This document shows positions 45,136 through 54,989 of a stretch of 64,000 nucleotides of DNA, piece after piece; position 1 is the stretch's first letter, and every line of letters begins with the position of its first letter. The position numbers were made by a program, and so were the translations under genes. The notes beneath the pieces were generated by a model. That model did not search any database. It was not told the DNA's origin and saw only the letters and a program-made list of their open reading frames with translations. Location of the stretch: NCBI GenBank assembly GCA_934193095.1, contig CAKPUX010000001.1:1-64000 (forward strand). Reading direction: 5' to 3'. Source of the stretch: an uncultured Dialister sp. (GTDB taxonomy: Bacteria > Bacillota > Negativicutes > Veillonellales > Dialisteraceae).

Positions 45136-47604
45136 TTATTTTACGACGATATTGACGATTCTCTTCGGTACTACGATGACTTTCACGATGGTCTTGCCTT
45201 CTGTGAATTTCTGGATTTCCGGAAGAGTCTGGGCTTTCTCGCCGATTTCTTCACGAGCCATGGCGACCGGGACGGAGAGTGTCGCGCGGACTTTGCCGTT
45301 GACCTGGACAGCGAGTTCGACTTCGTCGACGACGAGAGCAGATTCATCGCAGGCCGGCCAGGCAGCCAGGTGGATGCTTTCTTCCTTCTGCCCTGCACTC
45401 TGCCAGAGTTCTTCGGTCATGTGCGGAACGAATGGAGCGAGGAGGATAAGGAGGTTTCTGACAAGCTCGCCGGAAAGGCTGGCTTCGATGGTATCATGGG
45501 CTTCGATAAAGCGGTACATATCGTTTACGAGTTCCATGATGGCAGAGATCGCGGTATTGAAAGCAAATTTTCCATCCAGATCTTCGGTGACTTTCTTGAT
45601 GGTCTGGTGCAGTTTTCTTCTGAGTGCAAATTCATCGGAGGAGAGTTTGCCTTTTTCTTCAGTCTGGATGTCTTCGTACTTGCCAACGATGTTCCAAACG
45701 CGTTTCAGGAAACGGTAAGAACCTTCTACGCCCTGATCGGACCATTCGAGGTCTTTTTCCGGCGGAGCGGCAAAGAGGATGAAGAGGCGGGCGGTATCAG
45801 CGCCGTATTTCCCGACAATTTCTTCCGGGGAAACGACATTGCCGACGGATTTACTCATCTTGCCGCCATCTTTCAGGACCATGCCCTGACAGAGCAGGTT
45901 CGTGAATGGTTCCGGATAGTCGACCATACCTTCATCCTGAAGAACTTTCATAAAGAAGCGGGAATACAGCAGGTGAAGGATCGCATGCTCGATGCCGCCG
46001 ATGTACTGGTCGACGGGCATCCAGTAGTTTGCCTTATCCTTTGCGAATGGTTCTTCGGTATTGTGCGGATCGCAGTAACGCAGGAAATACCAGGAAGAAT
46101 CGATGAAGGTATCCATCGTGTCGGTTTCTCTCGTAGCATCCGCGCCGCACTGTGGACATTTGCAGTGAAGGAAGGCTTCACTGGTTTCGAGCGGAGAGGT
46201 CGCGCCAGCGACGAAGTTGACGTCTTCCGGCAGCTTGACCGGGAGATCTTTTTCCGGAACAAGGACATTGCCGCAATGCGGGCAGTGAATGATCGGGATC
46301 GGGCAGCCCCAGTAGCGCTGGCGGGAAATCAGCCAGTCACGCAGACGGTAGTTTACCTTGCCTTCGCCGATGCCCATATCTTCGAATTTCTTGGTGATGG
46401 CTTCACGGGCTTCTCCGGATTTCAGACCATCAAATTCCGCAGAGTTCACAAGGACGCCGTCAGCGTCATAGGCTTTGTCCATCTCATCAAGGGAGAGGGA
46501 GCCGGCTTTATTCTGGACGACGAGTTTCATCGGGAGGCTGTATTTCTTTGCGAAATCCCAGTCGCGCTGGTCGTGGGTCGGTACAGCCATGACAGCGCCG
46601 GTACCGTATTCGTAGAGGACATAGTTCGCGATCCAGATCGGCACGCGCTCGCCGGTCAGCGGATGGATGGCATAGCTGCCGGTGAACATGCCGAGTTTCG
46701 GTGCATCTTCCGCGGTGCGGACGATGTCGTTTTCATTTCGCATCTTTTCAATGAATGCTTCGAGTTTTGCCTTTTCCGGGTTATTCGCGATGAGTTTTTC
46801 GACGAGCGGGTGTTCCGGAGCAAGGACCATGTAGGTGACGCCGTAGACGGTGTCGACACGGGTGGTGTAAACCGGAATCTGATCATCCATGCCTTCAACC
46901 TTGAAGGAGAACTGGGTGCCGGTGGAGCGGCCGATCCAGTTTCTCTGCATGGTCTTGACGCGTTCCGGCCAACCGGGCATATGGTCGAGATCCGCAAGGA
47001 GGCGGTCTGCATAGTCGGTGATCTTCAAGAACCACTGAGAGAGGTCTTTCTTGACGACTTCATTCTTGCAACGCCAGCAACGTCCTTCTTCGACCTGTTC
47101 ATTTGCAAGGACGGTGTGGCAGCTTTCGCACCAGTTGACCTTTGCTTCCTTCTTATAAGCGAGACCTCTCTTGTAGAAGATCTCGAAGAGCTTCTGTGTG
47201 TGCTTGTAGTAATCTTCACGGCAGGTCAGGACTTTTCTGTCCCAGTCATAGGAAAGACCGAGTTCTTTCTGCTGACGGGTCATGTTGTCGATATTGGAAT
47301 AGGTCCATTCCGCCGGTGGAATGCCGTGCTTGATAGCCGCATTTTCAGCCGGCATACCGAAGGCATCAAAGCCCATCGGATGAATGACATTGAATCCCTG
47401 CATCGTCTTGAAACGAGCGACAACGTCGCCGATGGAGTAGTTTCTGACATGCCCCATATGGAGATTGCCAGACGGGTACGGGAACATTTCCAGTACATAG
47501 TATTTCTTTCTGCTCGGGTCAGAATGAGTTTCAAATGCTTTGGTGTCCTCCCAGATTTTCTGCCATTTCTTTTCGATCTGCTGAGGTACGTACTTTTCGT
47601 GCAT
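45136..47604 (-). CDS. leuS: Leucyl-tRNA synthetase
   Basis: An 822-residue class I aminoacyl-tRNA synthetase. HIGH motif as [18 protein letters not shown] motif as [12 protein letters not shown], the editing (CP1) domain with [15 protein letters not shown], and zinc-binding CPHCG / CPQCG blocks. It opens [14 protein letters not shown] after GGAAGGTGA; the open frame continues 56 codons upstream through its own promoter, which rules out a longer protein. No T-box leader was seen. Confidence 0.97.
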   Translation of the reverse strand: MHEKYVPQQIEKKWQKIWEDTKAFETHSDPSRKKYYVLEMFPYPSGNLHMGHVRNYSIGDVVARFKTMQGFNVIHPMGFDAFGMPAENAAIKHGIPPAEWTYSNIDNMTRQQKELGLSYDWDRKVLTCREDYYKHTQKLFEIFYKRGLAYKKEAKVNWCESCHTVLANEQVEEGRCWRCKNEVVKKDLSQWFLKITDYADRLLADLDHMPGWPERVKTMQRNWIGRSTGTQFSFKVEGMDDQIPVYTTRVDTVYGVTYMVLAPEHPLVEKLIANNPEKAKLEAFIEKMRNENDIVRTAEDAPKLGMFTGSYAIHPLTGERVPIWIANYVLYEYGTGAVMAVPTHDQRDWDFAKKYSLPMKLVVQNKAGSLSLDEMDKAYDADGVLVNSAEFDGLKSGEAREAITKKFEDMGIGEGKVNYRLRDWLISRQRYWGCPIPIIHCPHCGNVLVPEKDLPVKLPEDVNFVAGATSPLETSEAFLHCKCPQCGADATRETDTMDTFIDSSWYFLRYCDPHNTEEPFAKDKANYWMPVDQYIGGIEHAILHLLYSRFFMKVLQDEGMVDYPEPFTNLLCQGMVLKDGGKMSKSVGNVVSPEEIVGKYGADTARLFILFAAPPEKDLEWSDQGVEGSYRFLKRVWNIVGKYEDIQTEEKGKLSSDEFALRRKLHQTIKKVTEDLDGKFAFNTAISAIMELVNDMYRFIEAHDTIEASLSGELVRNLLILLAPFVPHMTEELWQSAGQKEESIHLAAWPACDESALVVDEVELAVQVNGKVRATLSVPVAMAREEIGEKAQTLPEIQKFTEGKTIVKVIVVPKRIVNIVVK

Positions 47605-47662
47605 AGTTTCACCTTCCAAATTTTTCGTTACTGTCGACATTTTTGATAAAACAGTTCTTTCT

Positions 47663-47691
47663 ATTATAGAGCCTGCCGTGGGTAGCGTCAA
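47663..47691 (-). promoter_or_regulatory. Promoter of leuS
   Basis: TTGACG, 17-base spacer, TATAAT on the minus strand; start site about 50 bases before the ATG. Confidence 0.85.
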
Positions 47692-47880
47692 ATAGATTTT
47701 CGTTTGTAAAGAGGGTTGATTTCCGTGATTCAAGCCAACAGTTGTTAGTTGATAATAGATAATACTTGACATTGTTTGTTTTTTATGCTTTTAAAGAAAT
47801 TCAAATTCAGTCCGATCCTGCAATTAAAACGACGCGTTCTTTTTCTAAATACAGCTTCTAACCAGCTACAAGGACAACGT

Positions 47881-47927
47881 AAAAAGGGATGCGGCAAAAT
47901 GCTTGTGCATTTTGCCGCATCCCTTTA
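47881..47927 (-). terminator. Terminator of the ahpC-trxB-like operon
   Basis: AAAGGGATGCGGCAAAATGC / GCATTTTGCCGCATCCCTTT, an almost perfect 20-base stem. Confidence 0.92.
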
Positions 47928-47944
47928 AGCAATGTTTCCTTCTT

Positions 47945-49549
47945 TTATCTTATGATTTGCAGGAGCTCCTCAAGGCTCTTTTTCCCAAAATACGTCTTTC
48001 CACCCATGATCAGACAGGGAACGCTCATAATGTTGTATTTCTTCTGCATGTCCGGATAGTGCGCGAGATCATACACATCGACAGAGACATGGTCATTATC
48101 CGCGGCGATCCGTTCGGCAGCGGCAACGAGATCAGGACACATGGTACAAGAGAGAGAGACCGCAATATCTATGTGAATATCGCGAGAAATCCCTTCTATG
48201 CGCTGCTGCAGGGTTTCTCCCACATCCTGGCCCGGGCCTGCGGCATTGTAGAGGGCAAGGATGAAGGAATTGAATTCATGCCCTCCAGGGACGCCGTGGA
48301 AACGCAGTCCGAGGTCCTGGCCTTCGACGCTCTGGATGGAAATGGTGACGTCTGCATTTCCTGACCTCACCACTTCATAGGAAAGCGTATCCGAAAGGCT
48401 GGTGAGTTCCTTCACAAGGTTTTCGGCCTCGCCAGCGAGCAGGCTGCCATCGCTGGTGACCACGATATGAAGCGGACGCTCAAACTGGGCAAGGACGGGC
48501 GTGAGGGCTTCTCGCATCGGATCGTCCAGGAAAGCCCCGGCGGCAGCTTTGGGCTGAGCCTTTTCTTCCTGCTGCGTCTTTTTCGCCGTGTACGTGCGGC
48601 GGATGCCCAGTCGACGGTACAGATTTCCCAGATACTTTTCCATGGATGTCGCAGCGATCGCGCCATCAGAAACAGCCGTCACTACCTGACGGAGCGGCTT
48701 CACGCAGATATCCCCCGCTGCGTAGACGCCGGATACATTCGTCTGCTGTTCGCGATCCGTCACGACATAGCCCGCAGGATCCAGCTCGATCTCACCTTTC
48801 AGAAGGCCGCTTTCCGGCGCATAGCCGACGAAGACGAAGACCCCGAAAAAATCATCCGTTCCGGCTTCGCAGGCAGTCTCTTCCCCGCTATCCCGATTTC
48901 TCAGGACGACGCAACGGATCGCGCTGTCTCCTTCCACCCGTGCGACTTCCGTGCGATAGGAAATCGTCACATCAGGGTGTTCTTTCAGCTCTTCAACCGC
49001 AGCCGTGGAAATCGAAAAATCCGCGCCGCGCACGATGACATGGACTTTCCGTGCGTACTTCGTGAGAAAAAGTGCTTCCTCGACCGCCGCATACCCGCCG
49101 CCGATGACGAAGATGTCCTTTCCGGTGAAGAACTCGCCATCACAGGTCGCGCAGTAGGCGACACCGTGTCCGCGAAATTCCATTTCCCCGGTAAAGCCCG
49201 CGAGCCGTGGATGTGCGCCGGCTGCATAGATGAGACCCATCGCCTCGAAGTCTCCGCGGTCGGTGTGTACCACTTTCGTATCACCGGCGAGTGAAAGCCC
49301 TGTCACGTTCGCCGACAAGAATTCCGCACCGAAGGCCTCGGCTTGGTGCACCATTTCTCGGGTCAGTGCCTCACCGTCTGTCTTATAAACGCCGGGATAA
49401 TTCACCACTTCAGATGTGATCGTGATCTGTCCGCCCATCTTCTCTTTTTCGATGACAAGGACATGAAAACGTGCTCGTGCCATATAAATAGCGGCGGAGA
49501 GCCCTGCCGGTCCTCCGCCTACTATAATGGCATCATATCGTTTTTCCAT
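47945..49549 (-). CDS. Thioredoxin-reductase-type flavoprotein with C-terminal AhpF-like thioredoxin pair
   Basis: A 534-residue fusion. Residues 1-315 are a complete TrxB: FAD loop GGGPAGLSAA, redox CATC (Cys133/Cys136), NADPH loop GGGYAAVEEA and the closing VYAAGDICVKPLRQVV. After a linker, residues about 340-534 form two thioredoxin folds like the N-terminal domain of AhpF, with the redox pair in SCTMCP (Cys468/Cys471). AhpF has the same parts in the opposite order. I infer electron flow NADPH-FAD-CATC-CTMC to AhpC, encoded 14 bases upstream in the same operon. Domain order is seen; partner choice is inference. Confidence 0.92.
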   Translation of the reverse strand: MEKRYDAIIVGGGPAGLSAAIYMARARFHVLVIEKEKMGGQITITSEVVNYPGVYKTDGEALTREMVHQAEAFGAEFLSANVTGLSLAGDTKVVHTDRGDFEAMGLIYAAGAHPRLAGFTGEMEFRGHGVAYCATCDGEFFTGKDIFVIGGGYAAVEEALFLTKYARKVHVIVRGADFSISTAAVEELKEHPDVTISYRTEVARVEGDSAIRCVVLRNRDSGEETACEAGTDDFFGVFVFVGYAPESGLLKGEIELDPAGYVVTDREQQTNVSGVYAAGDICVKPLRQVVTAVSDGAIAATSMEKYLGNLYRRLGIRRTYTAKKTQQEEKAQPKAAAGAFLDDPMREALTPVLAQFERPLHIVVTSDGSLLAGEAENLVKELTSLSDTLSYEVVRSGNADVTISIQSVEGQDLGLRFHGVPGGHEFNSFILALYNAAGPGQDVGETLQQRIEGISRDIHIDIAVSLSCTMCPDLVAAAERIAADNDHVSVDVYDLAHYPDMQKKYNIMSVPCLIMGGKTYFGKKSLEELLQIIR

Positions 49550-49563
49550 GATGCCGCTCCTTT

Positions 49564-50127
49564 TTATAATTTCCCGACCAGATCAAAGGACGGTTTCAGT
49601 GTTTTTGCACCTGGCTGCCATTTAGCCGGGCAGACTTCATCGCCATGCTCATATACGAACTGAGCGGCTTCCACCTTGCGAAGCAGCTCGTCCGCATTGC
49701 GGCCGATGTTGCCTGCGCTCACTTCGTACAGTACGACTTCGCCCTTCGGATTGATGACAAAGGTACCCCTTTCTGTGAGACCGGAGTCTTCGATGTAGAT
49801 ATCAAGCTCCTTGGACAGTTTGCCGGTCGGATCACCGATCATCGGATACTCAACCTTGCCGACTGCCTGAGACGATTCATGCCATGCTTTGTGAACAAAG
49901 TGGGTATCGCAGGAAACAGAATAAATTTCACATCCGATTCTCTGGAAGTCAGCATACTTGCCCTGCAAGTCTTCAAGCTCGGTCGGGCACACAAAGGTGA
50001 AGTCCGCCGGATAGAAGAAGAGCACGCTCCACTTGCCGAGAAGATCCTTATCGGTGACTTCGATGAAATCGTTCTGCTGGAATGCATTCAGTTTGAATTC
50101 GCTAATTTTTTTACCGTTGAGAGACAT
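49564..50127 (-). CDS. ahpC: Alkyl hydroperoxide reductase, peroxiredoxin subunit AhpC
   Basis: A 187-residue typical 2-Cys peroxiredoxin that reduces H2O2, organic peroxides and peroxynitrite. The peroxidatic Cys47 lies in FTFVCPTELEDLQ, with Thr and Arg (GLTERGTFVI) partners; the resolving Cys166 lies in DEVCPAKWQPG. Full length. It has a perfect-consensus sigma-A promoter, so strong expression is expected. The reductase fusion follows immediately in the operon. PerR or OxyR sites were not identified. Confidence 0.97.
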   Translation of the reverse strand: MSLNGKKISEFKLNAFQQNDFIEVTDKDLLGKWSVLFFYPADFTFVCPTELEDLQGKYADFQRIGCEIYSVSCDTHFVHKAWHESSQAVGKVEYPMIGDPTGKLSKELDIYIEDSGLTERGTFVINPKGEVVLYEVSAGNIGRNADELLRKVEAAQFVYEHGDEVCPAKWQPGAKTLKPSFDLVGKL

Positions 50128-50210
50128 TTGGGATTCCTCCTTATAAGAAATACTCTCTCGTACAGGATTCGTATCGAACCCTCACGAAGCATATTTAACT
50201 TTCTGAATGT

Positions 50211-50239
50211 ATTATAGCGGGTTATTCGAAAAATGTCAA
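50211..50239 (-). promoter_or_regulatory. Perfect-consensus promoter of ahpC
   Basis: TTGACA, 17-base spacer, TATAAT on the minus strand, followed by a leader of about 75 bases and TAAGGAGGAATCC. Confidence 0.93.
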
Positions 50240-50396
50240 TATGGTATTTTGAAAATTTTCGATTCAGGTATTTTTACCAGTTTAAGGGGACTACAGGAAA
50301 ATGACAAAGAAAAATAATTCTATGTCTCACAGATTTGGGAGAATGCCGATGAAATTGCTGTTTGATTTTATGCTTTGCCTAAAAATGCTTGTGTGG

Positions 50397-51365
50397 TCAA
50401 ACGCTGTGATATACTTGCGTTTCCCTTGCTCCTGTCACCAGTAACGCCTGCTTCCGTGCCTTCTCCACCGCTTCGGCGAACGTATTCCCGAAAAGTTCAT
50501 GCGTCACATAGTCCGGCTCGATGGCCTCGACGATCTCTCTGGCGGCTCTCGTCTGAAACGGATCATGATGATCCAAAGAACATATATGACGCATCATGAC
50601 CTGATTCGTCAGCGGAACCGGTATTTCCCTCCTGAACTGGCGGATATATGCTCCGGAAAGAGAGCAGGAGAGATGAATACCTTTCACGAGCGATCTCATT
50701 TCCCCCAGCTGCTTCATGCTTTCCCTGATATAGAGCGCGGCCTCTTTTTCGCTTGTCAGATCTGGATTCGTGATCATGAAATGTCCGCTGTCAAACATAA
50801 GGCCTGTATGAGCGGGATCATCCAGTCTTGTGAAAAAGTATTCCACCTTCTCTGGTTCAAGCCGGTAAAGCCCCGGCCAGAAGATATTTTCAAAGAGAAT
50901 GAATACCCCGTCCGGGATCAGATCGCGGAAAGACTGATAGAGCTCTGCCGTCGCTGCCAGAACTTCTTCATCGGTATGGCGGAAGCGCCAGGAAAAGGCT
51001 TCCTCCGGCGTACTCTCCTGCACATGCCAAACAAGATAGTGGGGCTTCTCGGCCAGTGCAGCACGGATATTGGCACGAATGACCTGTATCCATCCTTCCC
51101 TATCCTCTGCGCCATACATTTGGCGTATATTGTCCTGATTTGTAAAGATTTCAAACAGACGATCCTTATTCCCTTCATAGAGATCCATCCAATAGGGCCA
51201 GTACCTGAGATGCGTTCCCACAGTGATTTGCAAAAATGGCGGACTCCCCGCCTGACTGCCATATATGAGGTTTTCCACCCCATCCAGTCCTTCCGCATGG
51301 ATAAGACGAGAGATCTCCTCCTCCCGGTCACCCGGCATACGATAGTAGCTGATCAGTTGTTTCAT
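50397..51365 (-). CDS. AP-endonuclease-2-fold TIM-barrel protein, CbiR-like cobamide remodelling enzyme
   Basis: A 322-residue sugar-isomerase/AP endonuclease 2 fold protein. Metal-type residues of the barrel appear as FILFENIFWPG, GLMFDSGHFM, GIHLSCSLSG and EPDYVTHELFG. The CbiR group, described from Akkermansia muciniphila, has this fold and removes the nucleotide loop of cobamides so that they can be rebuilt with another lower ligand. The gene is the second cistron behind a cobalamin riboswitch, which strongly favours that reading over a sugar isomerase. Starts after a GGAGTA site. The activity is inferred from fold and context; no alignment was possible here. Confidence 0.72.
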   Translation of the reverse strand: MKQLISYYRMPGDREEEISRLIHAEGLDGVENLIYGSQAGSPPFLQITVGTHLRYWPYWMDLYEGNKDRLFEIFTNQDNIRQMYGAEDREGWIQVIRANIRAALAEKPHYLVWHVQESTPEEAFSWRFRHTDEEVLAATAELYQSFRDLIPDGVFILFENIFWPGLYRLEPEKVEYFFTRLDDPAHTGLMFDSGHFMITNPDLTSEKEAALYIRESMKQLGEMRSLVKGIHLSCSLSGAYIRQFRREIPVPLTNQVMMRHICSLDHHDPFQTRAAREIVEAIEPDYVTHELFGNTFAEAVEKARKQALLVTGARETQVYHSV

Positions 51366-51406
51366 CGGAGTATATCCTTTTCTATGTATCTGACTGGAAC
51401 AGTTTA

Positions 51407-51763
51407 TTATTTATCAAAAAAGCGATTGTACACATCTACCGCTTCCTGTGCCTTTTTTACAGCTTTATTTCTGGCTTCTATGATGGCATTCGCATCATTT
51501 GTCGCTCCGTCAATGTAGTGCTGGCAGGCTTTCACATACAGATCCACTTCTTCTGCATATTTTTGAAAAGCGGCTGCATCCTGGATCCCCTTCTCCGGCG
51601 GTACAGGCACTGGCGGAAGGATGGCATCCGGAGATGGATATGCCTCTGTCATCTGTGTCGCTGCCGGATCGACCTCCGGGCTCGTCTTCTCCTCTTCTGC
51701 AAAGACACATCCCGCACCAAGAAGGGCGAAGCATAAAATAAAGGCACCCATTTTCTTTTTCAT
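51407..51763 (-). CDS. Small exported protein, first gene of the second cobalamin-riboswitch operon
   Basis: A 118-residue protein with a signal sequence ending LLGAGCVFAEEE; the LGAGC could be a lipobox, so it may be a lipoprotein. A Pro-rich linker (ILPPVPVPPEKG) is followed by a helical region (FQKYAEEVDLYVKACQHYIDG and AVKKAQEAVDVYNRF). The family is not recognised. The first of three in-frame ATGs abuts the ribosome site, so 51763 (7 bases after AGGAGG) is chosen. Coregulation with a CbiR-like enzyme suggests a periplasmic role with corrinoids; this is inference. Confidence 0.68.
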   Translation of the reverse strand: MKKKMGAFILCFALLGAGCVFAEEEKTSPEVDPAATQMTEAYPSPDAILPPVPVPPEKGIQDAAAFQKYAEEVDLYVKACQHYIDGATNDANAIIEARNKAVKKAQEAVDVYNRFFDK

Positions 51764-51807
51764 TTTCATTCCTCCTTAAACATGAGAAATTCATCGCTGT
51801 AACACCT

Positions 51808-51860
51808 AAAAAAGCCGCACGAAGTCAGGATGGACTTCTCCATCCCAAGATCCTGCGGCC
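51808..51860 (-). terminator. Riboswitch-linked terminator
   Basis: GCCGCA ... TGCGGC outer and GGATGGA ... TCCATCC inner stems followed by TTTTTT; 35 bases before the ribosome site of the first gene. This is a natural off-state terminator for the cobalamin riboswitch. Confidence 0.8.
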
Positions 51861-51885
51861 ACTCTCTCGATGGCTTACGATCGGA

Positions 51886-52012
51886 CTACATCTTTCAGGC
51901 GCTCTGACTTGGTTCCCTGCTCTCCCATGTCCGTGCGAAGGAACTGCCATGAGAAAACTCCCTATACAGTTGCGGAACAGTTCCGGAGTCTCACCGGATT
52001 CCCCTGTAAATA
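51886..52012 (-). promoter_or_regulatory. Cobalamin riboswitch upstream of the CbiR-like operon
   Basis: On the minus strand GGTGAGACTCCGGAACTG, TTCCGCAACTGTATAGGG, CATGGCAG and the B12-box region GTCAGAGCGCCTG appear in the canonical order and spacing. It is closely related to the aptamer at 5592-5718. Known class behaviour: repression when the coenzyme is present. Confidence 0.9.
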
Positions 52013-52032
52013 TCACTTACTAACCTTTTCAT

Positions 52033-52061
52033 AGGATATTCTTATTTCCCACTAATGTCAA
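52033..52061 (-). promoter_or_regulatory. Promoter of the second cobalamin operon
   Basis: Perfect TTGACA, 17-base spacer, TATCCT, about 25 bases upstream of the aptamer. Confidence 0.7.
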
Positions 52062-52156
52062 GAGATTTTATTGTCTTATGATGCTGGAGGGCCGACATAA
52101 GCAGCCGATGCACACTTTCCGATTGCTGTGCGTTATCCCTTCAAATCCTGATAACC

Positions 52157-52470
52157 TGAAGAACCGCTGATTCAATCGCAGAGTCAGAAGTATTCGGTGT
52201 TTGTGTAAAAGACCCCATCATTCCCATAAAAAAGGCGATGTGAAATAACGATCATCTCATTTTCGCGTTCAATCTGCCGCGGGCGACTTGCAGCTCTCAT
52301 AGGAGTAACCGGGAAACCTTATCCCAGCTGTCTTTCATGCCATAGTCACCCTATCCGCCCCTGCGGGGCACCTTCCCCTAGAGGGGAAGGCTGCGATACG
52401 AGAATACCATCTTCTAAAAAAGGCGGCGAAGCCGCCACGAGAGCCTTGAACCCTGAACCCTGAACCAAAT
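52157..52470. repeat. Mosaic intergenic repeat cluster 7
   Basis: AAGAACCGCTGATTCAATCG element (52157-52185), a reverse copy of the CCTTCCCC/GGGGAAGG module including its flanking GGCATGAAAG (52335-52402), a GGCGGCGAAGCCGCC module (about 52425-52440), and CCTTGAACCCTGAACC units (52443-52466). No gene is present in 52062-52481. Confidence 0.7.
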
Positions 52471-52481
52471 GAAAGCAAAGT

Positions 52482-52531
52482 AAAAAGGAGCTGTGAAGAA
52501 ATGAGGATTCATTTCTTCACAGCTCCTTTTC
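52482..52531 (-). terminator. Terminator of the fakB-fakA pair
   Basis: AAGGAGCTGTGAAGAAATGA / TCATTTCTTCACAGCTCCTT stem with T-run. Confidence 0.92.
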
Positions 52532-52538
52532 TTGTTCC

Positions 52539-54143
52539 TTATTCTGCTGCAATAAACATCGGATACAGCGGCTGGTCGCCTTCGTACATTTCAAAGGTGA
52601 CATCCGGGTAGGCTTTTTCTGCCTTTTCGATCTCTTTCTGACAGTCTTCTTCCGAAAGGTCTTTTCCGTAGTAAATGGTGACGATCTCGGTATCTTCATC
52701 AATAAGTTCACCAAGTACCTGCATGAAGCAGTCGGAAAGCTCCGGTACGGAGATGACTTCACAACCTTTGACAAGACCCATGAAGTCGTCCTTGTGAATG
52801 GTGGATTCACCGACGATGCTGTCACGTACAGCGGTCGTGATCATACCGCTCCTGATGTCTGAAAGACGGTCGGCCATGGCATCAAGATTTTCCGCGATAG
52901 TGGCCTTACCATCAAAAACCATAGCAGCTGCCAGCCCTTCCATCGGGTTCGTGGATGGTACGATATGGACTTTTTCACCAAGCATTTTCTTCAGCTGCTG
53001 CGCAGCAAGAATGATGTTTTTGTTATTTGGCAGGATGATATATTTCTCATACTGTCCATTTTCCATACCTGCCGAGAGCTCCTGCACGGATGGATTCATG
53101 GACTGACCGCCGGAGACAACATCACAGCCTGATTTTTCGAAAAGCTCTGTCCAACCAACGCCTGAGACCACGGTCAGGATACCAAGCGGTTTCTTTTCCA
53201 TCTTCTGCTGCTTTTCTTTATTTTTATGAAATTGGTCGACCATGTTATCACACTTGATGTCATGGAGCGTACCCCAGTCCGCTGCCATGTCTAGGACATG
53301 GCCCGGACGCTGGGCGTGGATGTGGACCTTCACCAGATTATCGCCCGCAGCGACGATCATAGATTCACCCCAGGAAGAAAGCTTCTGGCGGACCTCACGA
53401 GCACTTACTTTACATGGGCTGATGATGAATTCCGTGCAGTAGGGATACTCAATGGAGAAAGACTCTCCTTTTGCTTCCAGACGGCTGATGACCGGCTTCA
53501 CATCGACTTCGATATCCTCGACTTTTCCGGTCAGACCATTCAGACAACCCATCAAAAAGAAGATCAGTCCCTGACCACCGGCATCAACAACATTCGCATC
53601 TTTTAAAATCTGCAGCTGTTCCGGCGTCTTAGCGAGTGCTTCTTCTCCCGCATCGATAGATGCTTCCAAAATTTTGCTGAAATCCGTTTCCACGCGGTAT
53701 ACATCATGTGTCCCTTTCGCGATGCCGCGAGCTACGGAAAGGATGGTGCCCTCCACCGGCTTGGTGACAGCACGATATGCATACAGGATACCGTACTGGA
53801 AAGCCTTGCTCATCTGTCCGCAGGAGGCAGTCTTCTTGCCATGCAGGCCACGGCTGATGCCATGAATGATCTGCGAAAGGATGACACCAGAATTTCCGCG
53901 TGCCCCCATGATAGCACCAGCAGAAGCTTTCTCAGCGATGATGCCAACCGGCTCTTCCGGGCTAACTTCCGCAATCATGCTGTACATGGACTTCAAGGTA
54001 TTCAGCATGTTATTCCCTGTATCGCCATCCGGCACGGGGAAAACATTCAGCTGATTGATAATTTCATATTTCTTCTGAAAAAGCTGATACGCTCCTACCA
54101 GCATATTTTTGAAACAATTCCCATCAATAACGGTATACATCAT
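52539..54143 (-). CDS. fakA: Fatty acid kinase catalytic subunit (DAK2/DegV-associated, FakA)
   Basis: A 534-residue kinase of the FakA family, which phosphorylates fatty acids bound to FakB so that they enter phospholipid synthesis. N-terminal DhaL/DAK2 domain with NVFPVPDGDTGNNML and ASAGAIMGARGNSGVILSQ (nucleotide and metal binding), a central FakA domain, and a C-terminal FakB-contact domain with KGCEVISVPE. It starts at one of two adjacent ATGs after GGGGGAG. It lies 12 bases downstream of a DegV (FakB-type) gene, the canonical partner. Confidence 0.9.
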   Translation of the reverse strand: MMYTVIDGNCFKNMLVGAYQLFQKKYEIINQLNVFPVPDGDTGNNMLNTLKSMYSMIAEVSPEEPVGIIAEKASAGAIMGARGNSGVILSQIIHGISRGLHGKKTASCGQMSKAFQYGILYAYRAVTKPVEGTILSVARGIAKGTHDVYRVETDFSKILEASIDAGEEALAKTPEQLQILKDANVVDAGGQGLIFFLMGCLNGLTGKVEDIEVDVKPVISRLEAKGESFSIEYPYCTEFIISPCKVSAREVRQKLSSWGESMIVAAGDNLVKVHIHAQRPGHVLDMAADWGTLHDIKCDNMVDQFHKNKEKQQKMEKKPLGILTVVSGVGWTELFEKSGCDVVSGGQSMNPSVQELSAGMENGQYEKYIILPNNKNIILAAQQLKKMLGEKVHIVPSTNPMEGLAAAMVFDGKATIAENLDAMADRLSDIRSGMITTAVRDSIVGESTIHKDDFMGLVKGCEVISVPELSDCFMQVLGELIDEDTEIVTIYYGKDLSEEDCQKEIEKAEKAYPDVTFEMYEGDQPLYPMFIAAE

Positions 54144-54155
54144 TCTCTCCCCCAT

Positions 54156-54989
54156 TTATTTGGCTCTTTCAAAAATGAATCCAGTAAGACCAGGTCCCAG
54201 ATAGGCTGTCAGAACCGGGGTCGCCGTCGTGAGTGTAATGTCCATGTCCGGATACATTTCCTTCGCTTTGTCATAGAGCACCTTCGCTCCGGCTTCATTT
54301 TCGATGTGTACGATGCCGAGTCTCTTGAGCGGCTCCTGCTTTTTCAGATAATCGATCATGAGAGCATTTGCTTTTTTTGTCGTGCGCACCTTCCCTAAAG
54401 CATCTACTTCATTGTTTTCATTCAGGTAAATCACCGGCTTGATTTTGAGAATGCTTCCAATGAGGCCGGCAGCCTTCCCGATGCGCCCTCCGCGCTTCAG
54501 ATAGTCAATGGTATCGAGCGCGACGGTGAGTCCAGTCCGCATCGAGGCTTCTTCGAGCGCTTTCGCGATTTCCTCATAGGAAAGCCCCTTCTCGATCATA
54601 TCCAGACCATCCTCCAGCAGATGGATCATGCCGATCGCCGTCGTTCTCGTATTGATGACCGTGATATTCTTGCGTCCCGACTGTCGGGCAGCCAAAAGCG
54701 CCCCGTTGTACGTGCCGCTGATGGTGGAGCAAATGCAGAGCACAATGATCGGGTCTTCGGCAGGAATATCGGAGAACAGCTTCAGAAAATCGCCGGTACT
54801 CGGCTGGCTCGTAGGTACCGATTTCTTCGTCGCTTCGGAATAATCGATGACAGCCTTAATGGTTGCCTCGCTTTCCGGTACGTAATTCTCTCCCATTTCA
54901 ATGGTCAGGGAAATACAGTGTACATTCGGGTGATGGGCTAGAAAATCTGCACCAACGCCGGAGGTACTGTCCAGAATCAAATGAATCAT
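54156..54989 (-). CDS. fakB: DegV-family fatty-acid-binding protein (FakB)
   Basis: A 277-residue EDD-fold protein. It has ILDSTSG at the start, VPTSQPSTGDFLKLF, CSTISGTYNGAL with the fatty-acid-binding Ser, and the C-terminal GPGLTGFIF. FakB holds a fatty acid for FakA to phosphorylate; chain preference cannot be told. It is first in the pair, with AGGAAGGAAC upstream of the ATG. Confidence 0.9.
   Translation of the reverse strand: MIHLILDSTSGVGADFLAHHPNVHCISLTIEMGENYVPESEATIKAVIDYSEATKKSVPTSQPSTGDFLKLFSDIPAEDPIIVLCICSTISGTYNGALLAARQSGRKNITVINTRTTAIGMIHLLEDGLDMIEKGLSYEEIAKALEEASMRTGLTVALDTIDYLKRGGRIGKAAGLIGSILKIKPVIYLNENNEVDALGKVRTTKKANALMIDYLKKQEPLKRLGIVHIENEAGAKVLYDKAKEMYPDMDITLTTATPVLTAYLGPGLTGFIFERAK

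Noticed and set aside
45124..47646. An 840-codon open frame on the plus strand antisense to leuS, and similar long antisense frames over dxr, pcrA, ispG and the M24 peptidase
   Set aside because: They mirror real genes through codon bias, have no ribosome binding sites or domains, and vanish where the real gene ends.
47605..47880. T-box leader upstream of leuS
   Set aside because: No AGGGTGG-ACCGCG motif or specifier stem; the promoter lies only about 55 bases from the start codon.
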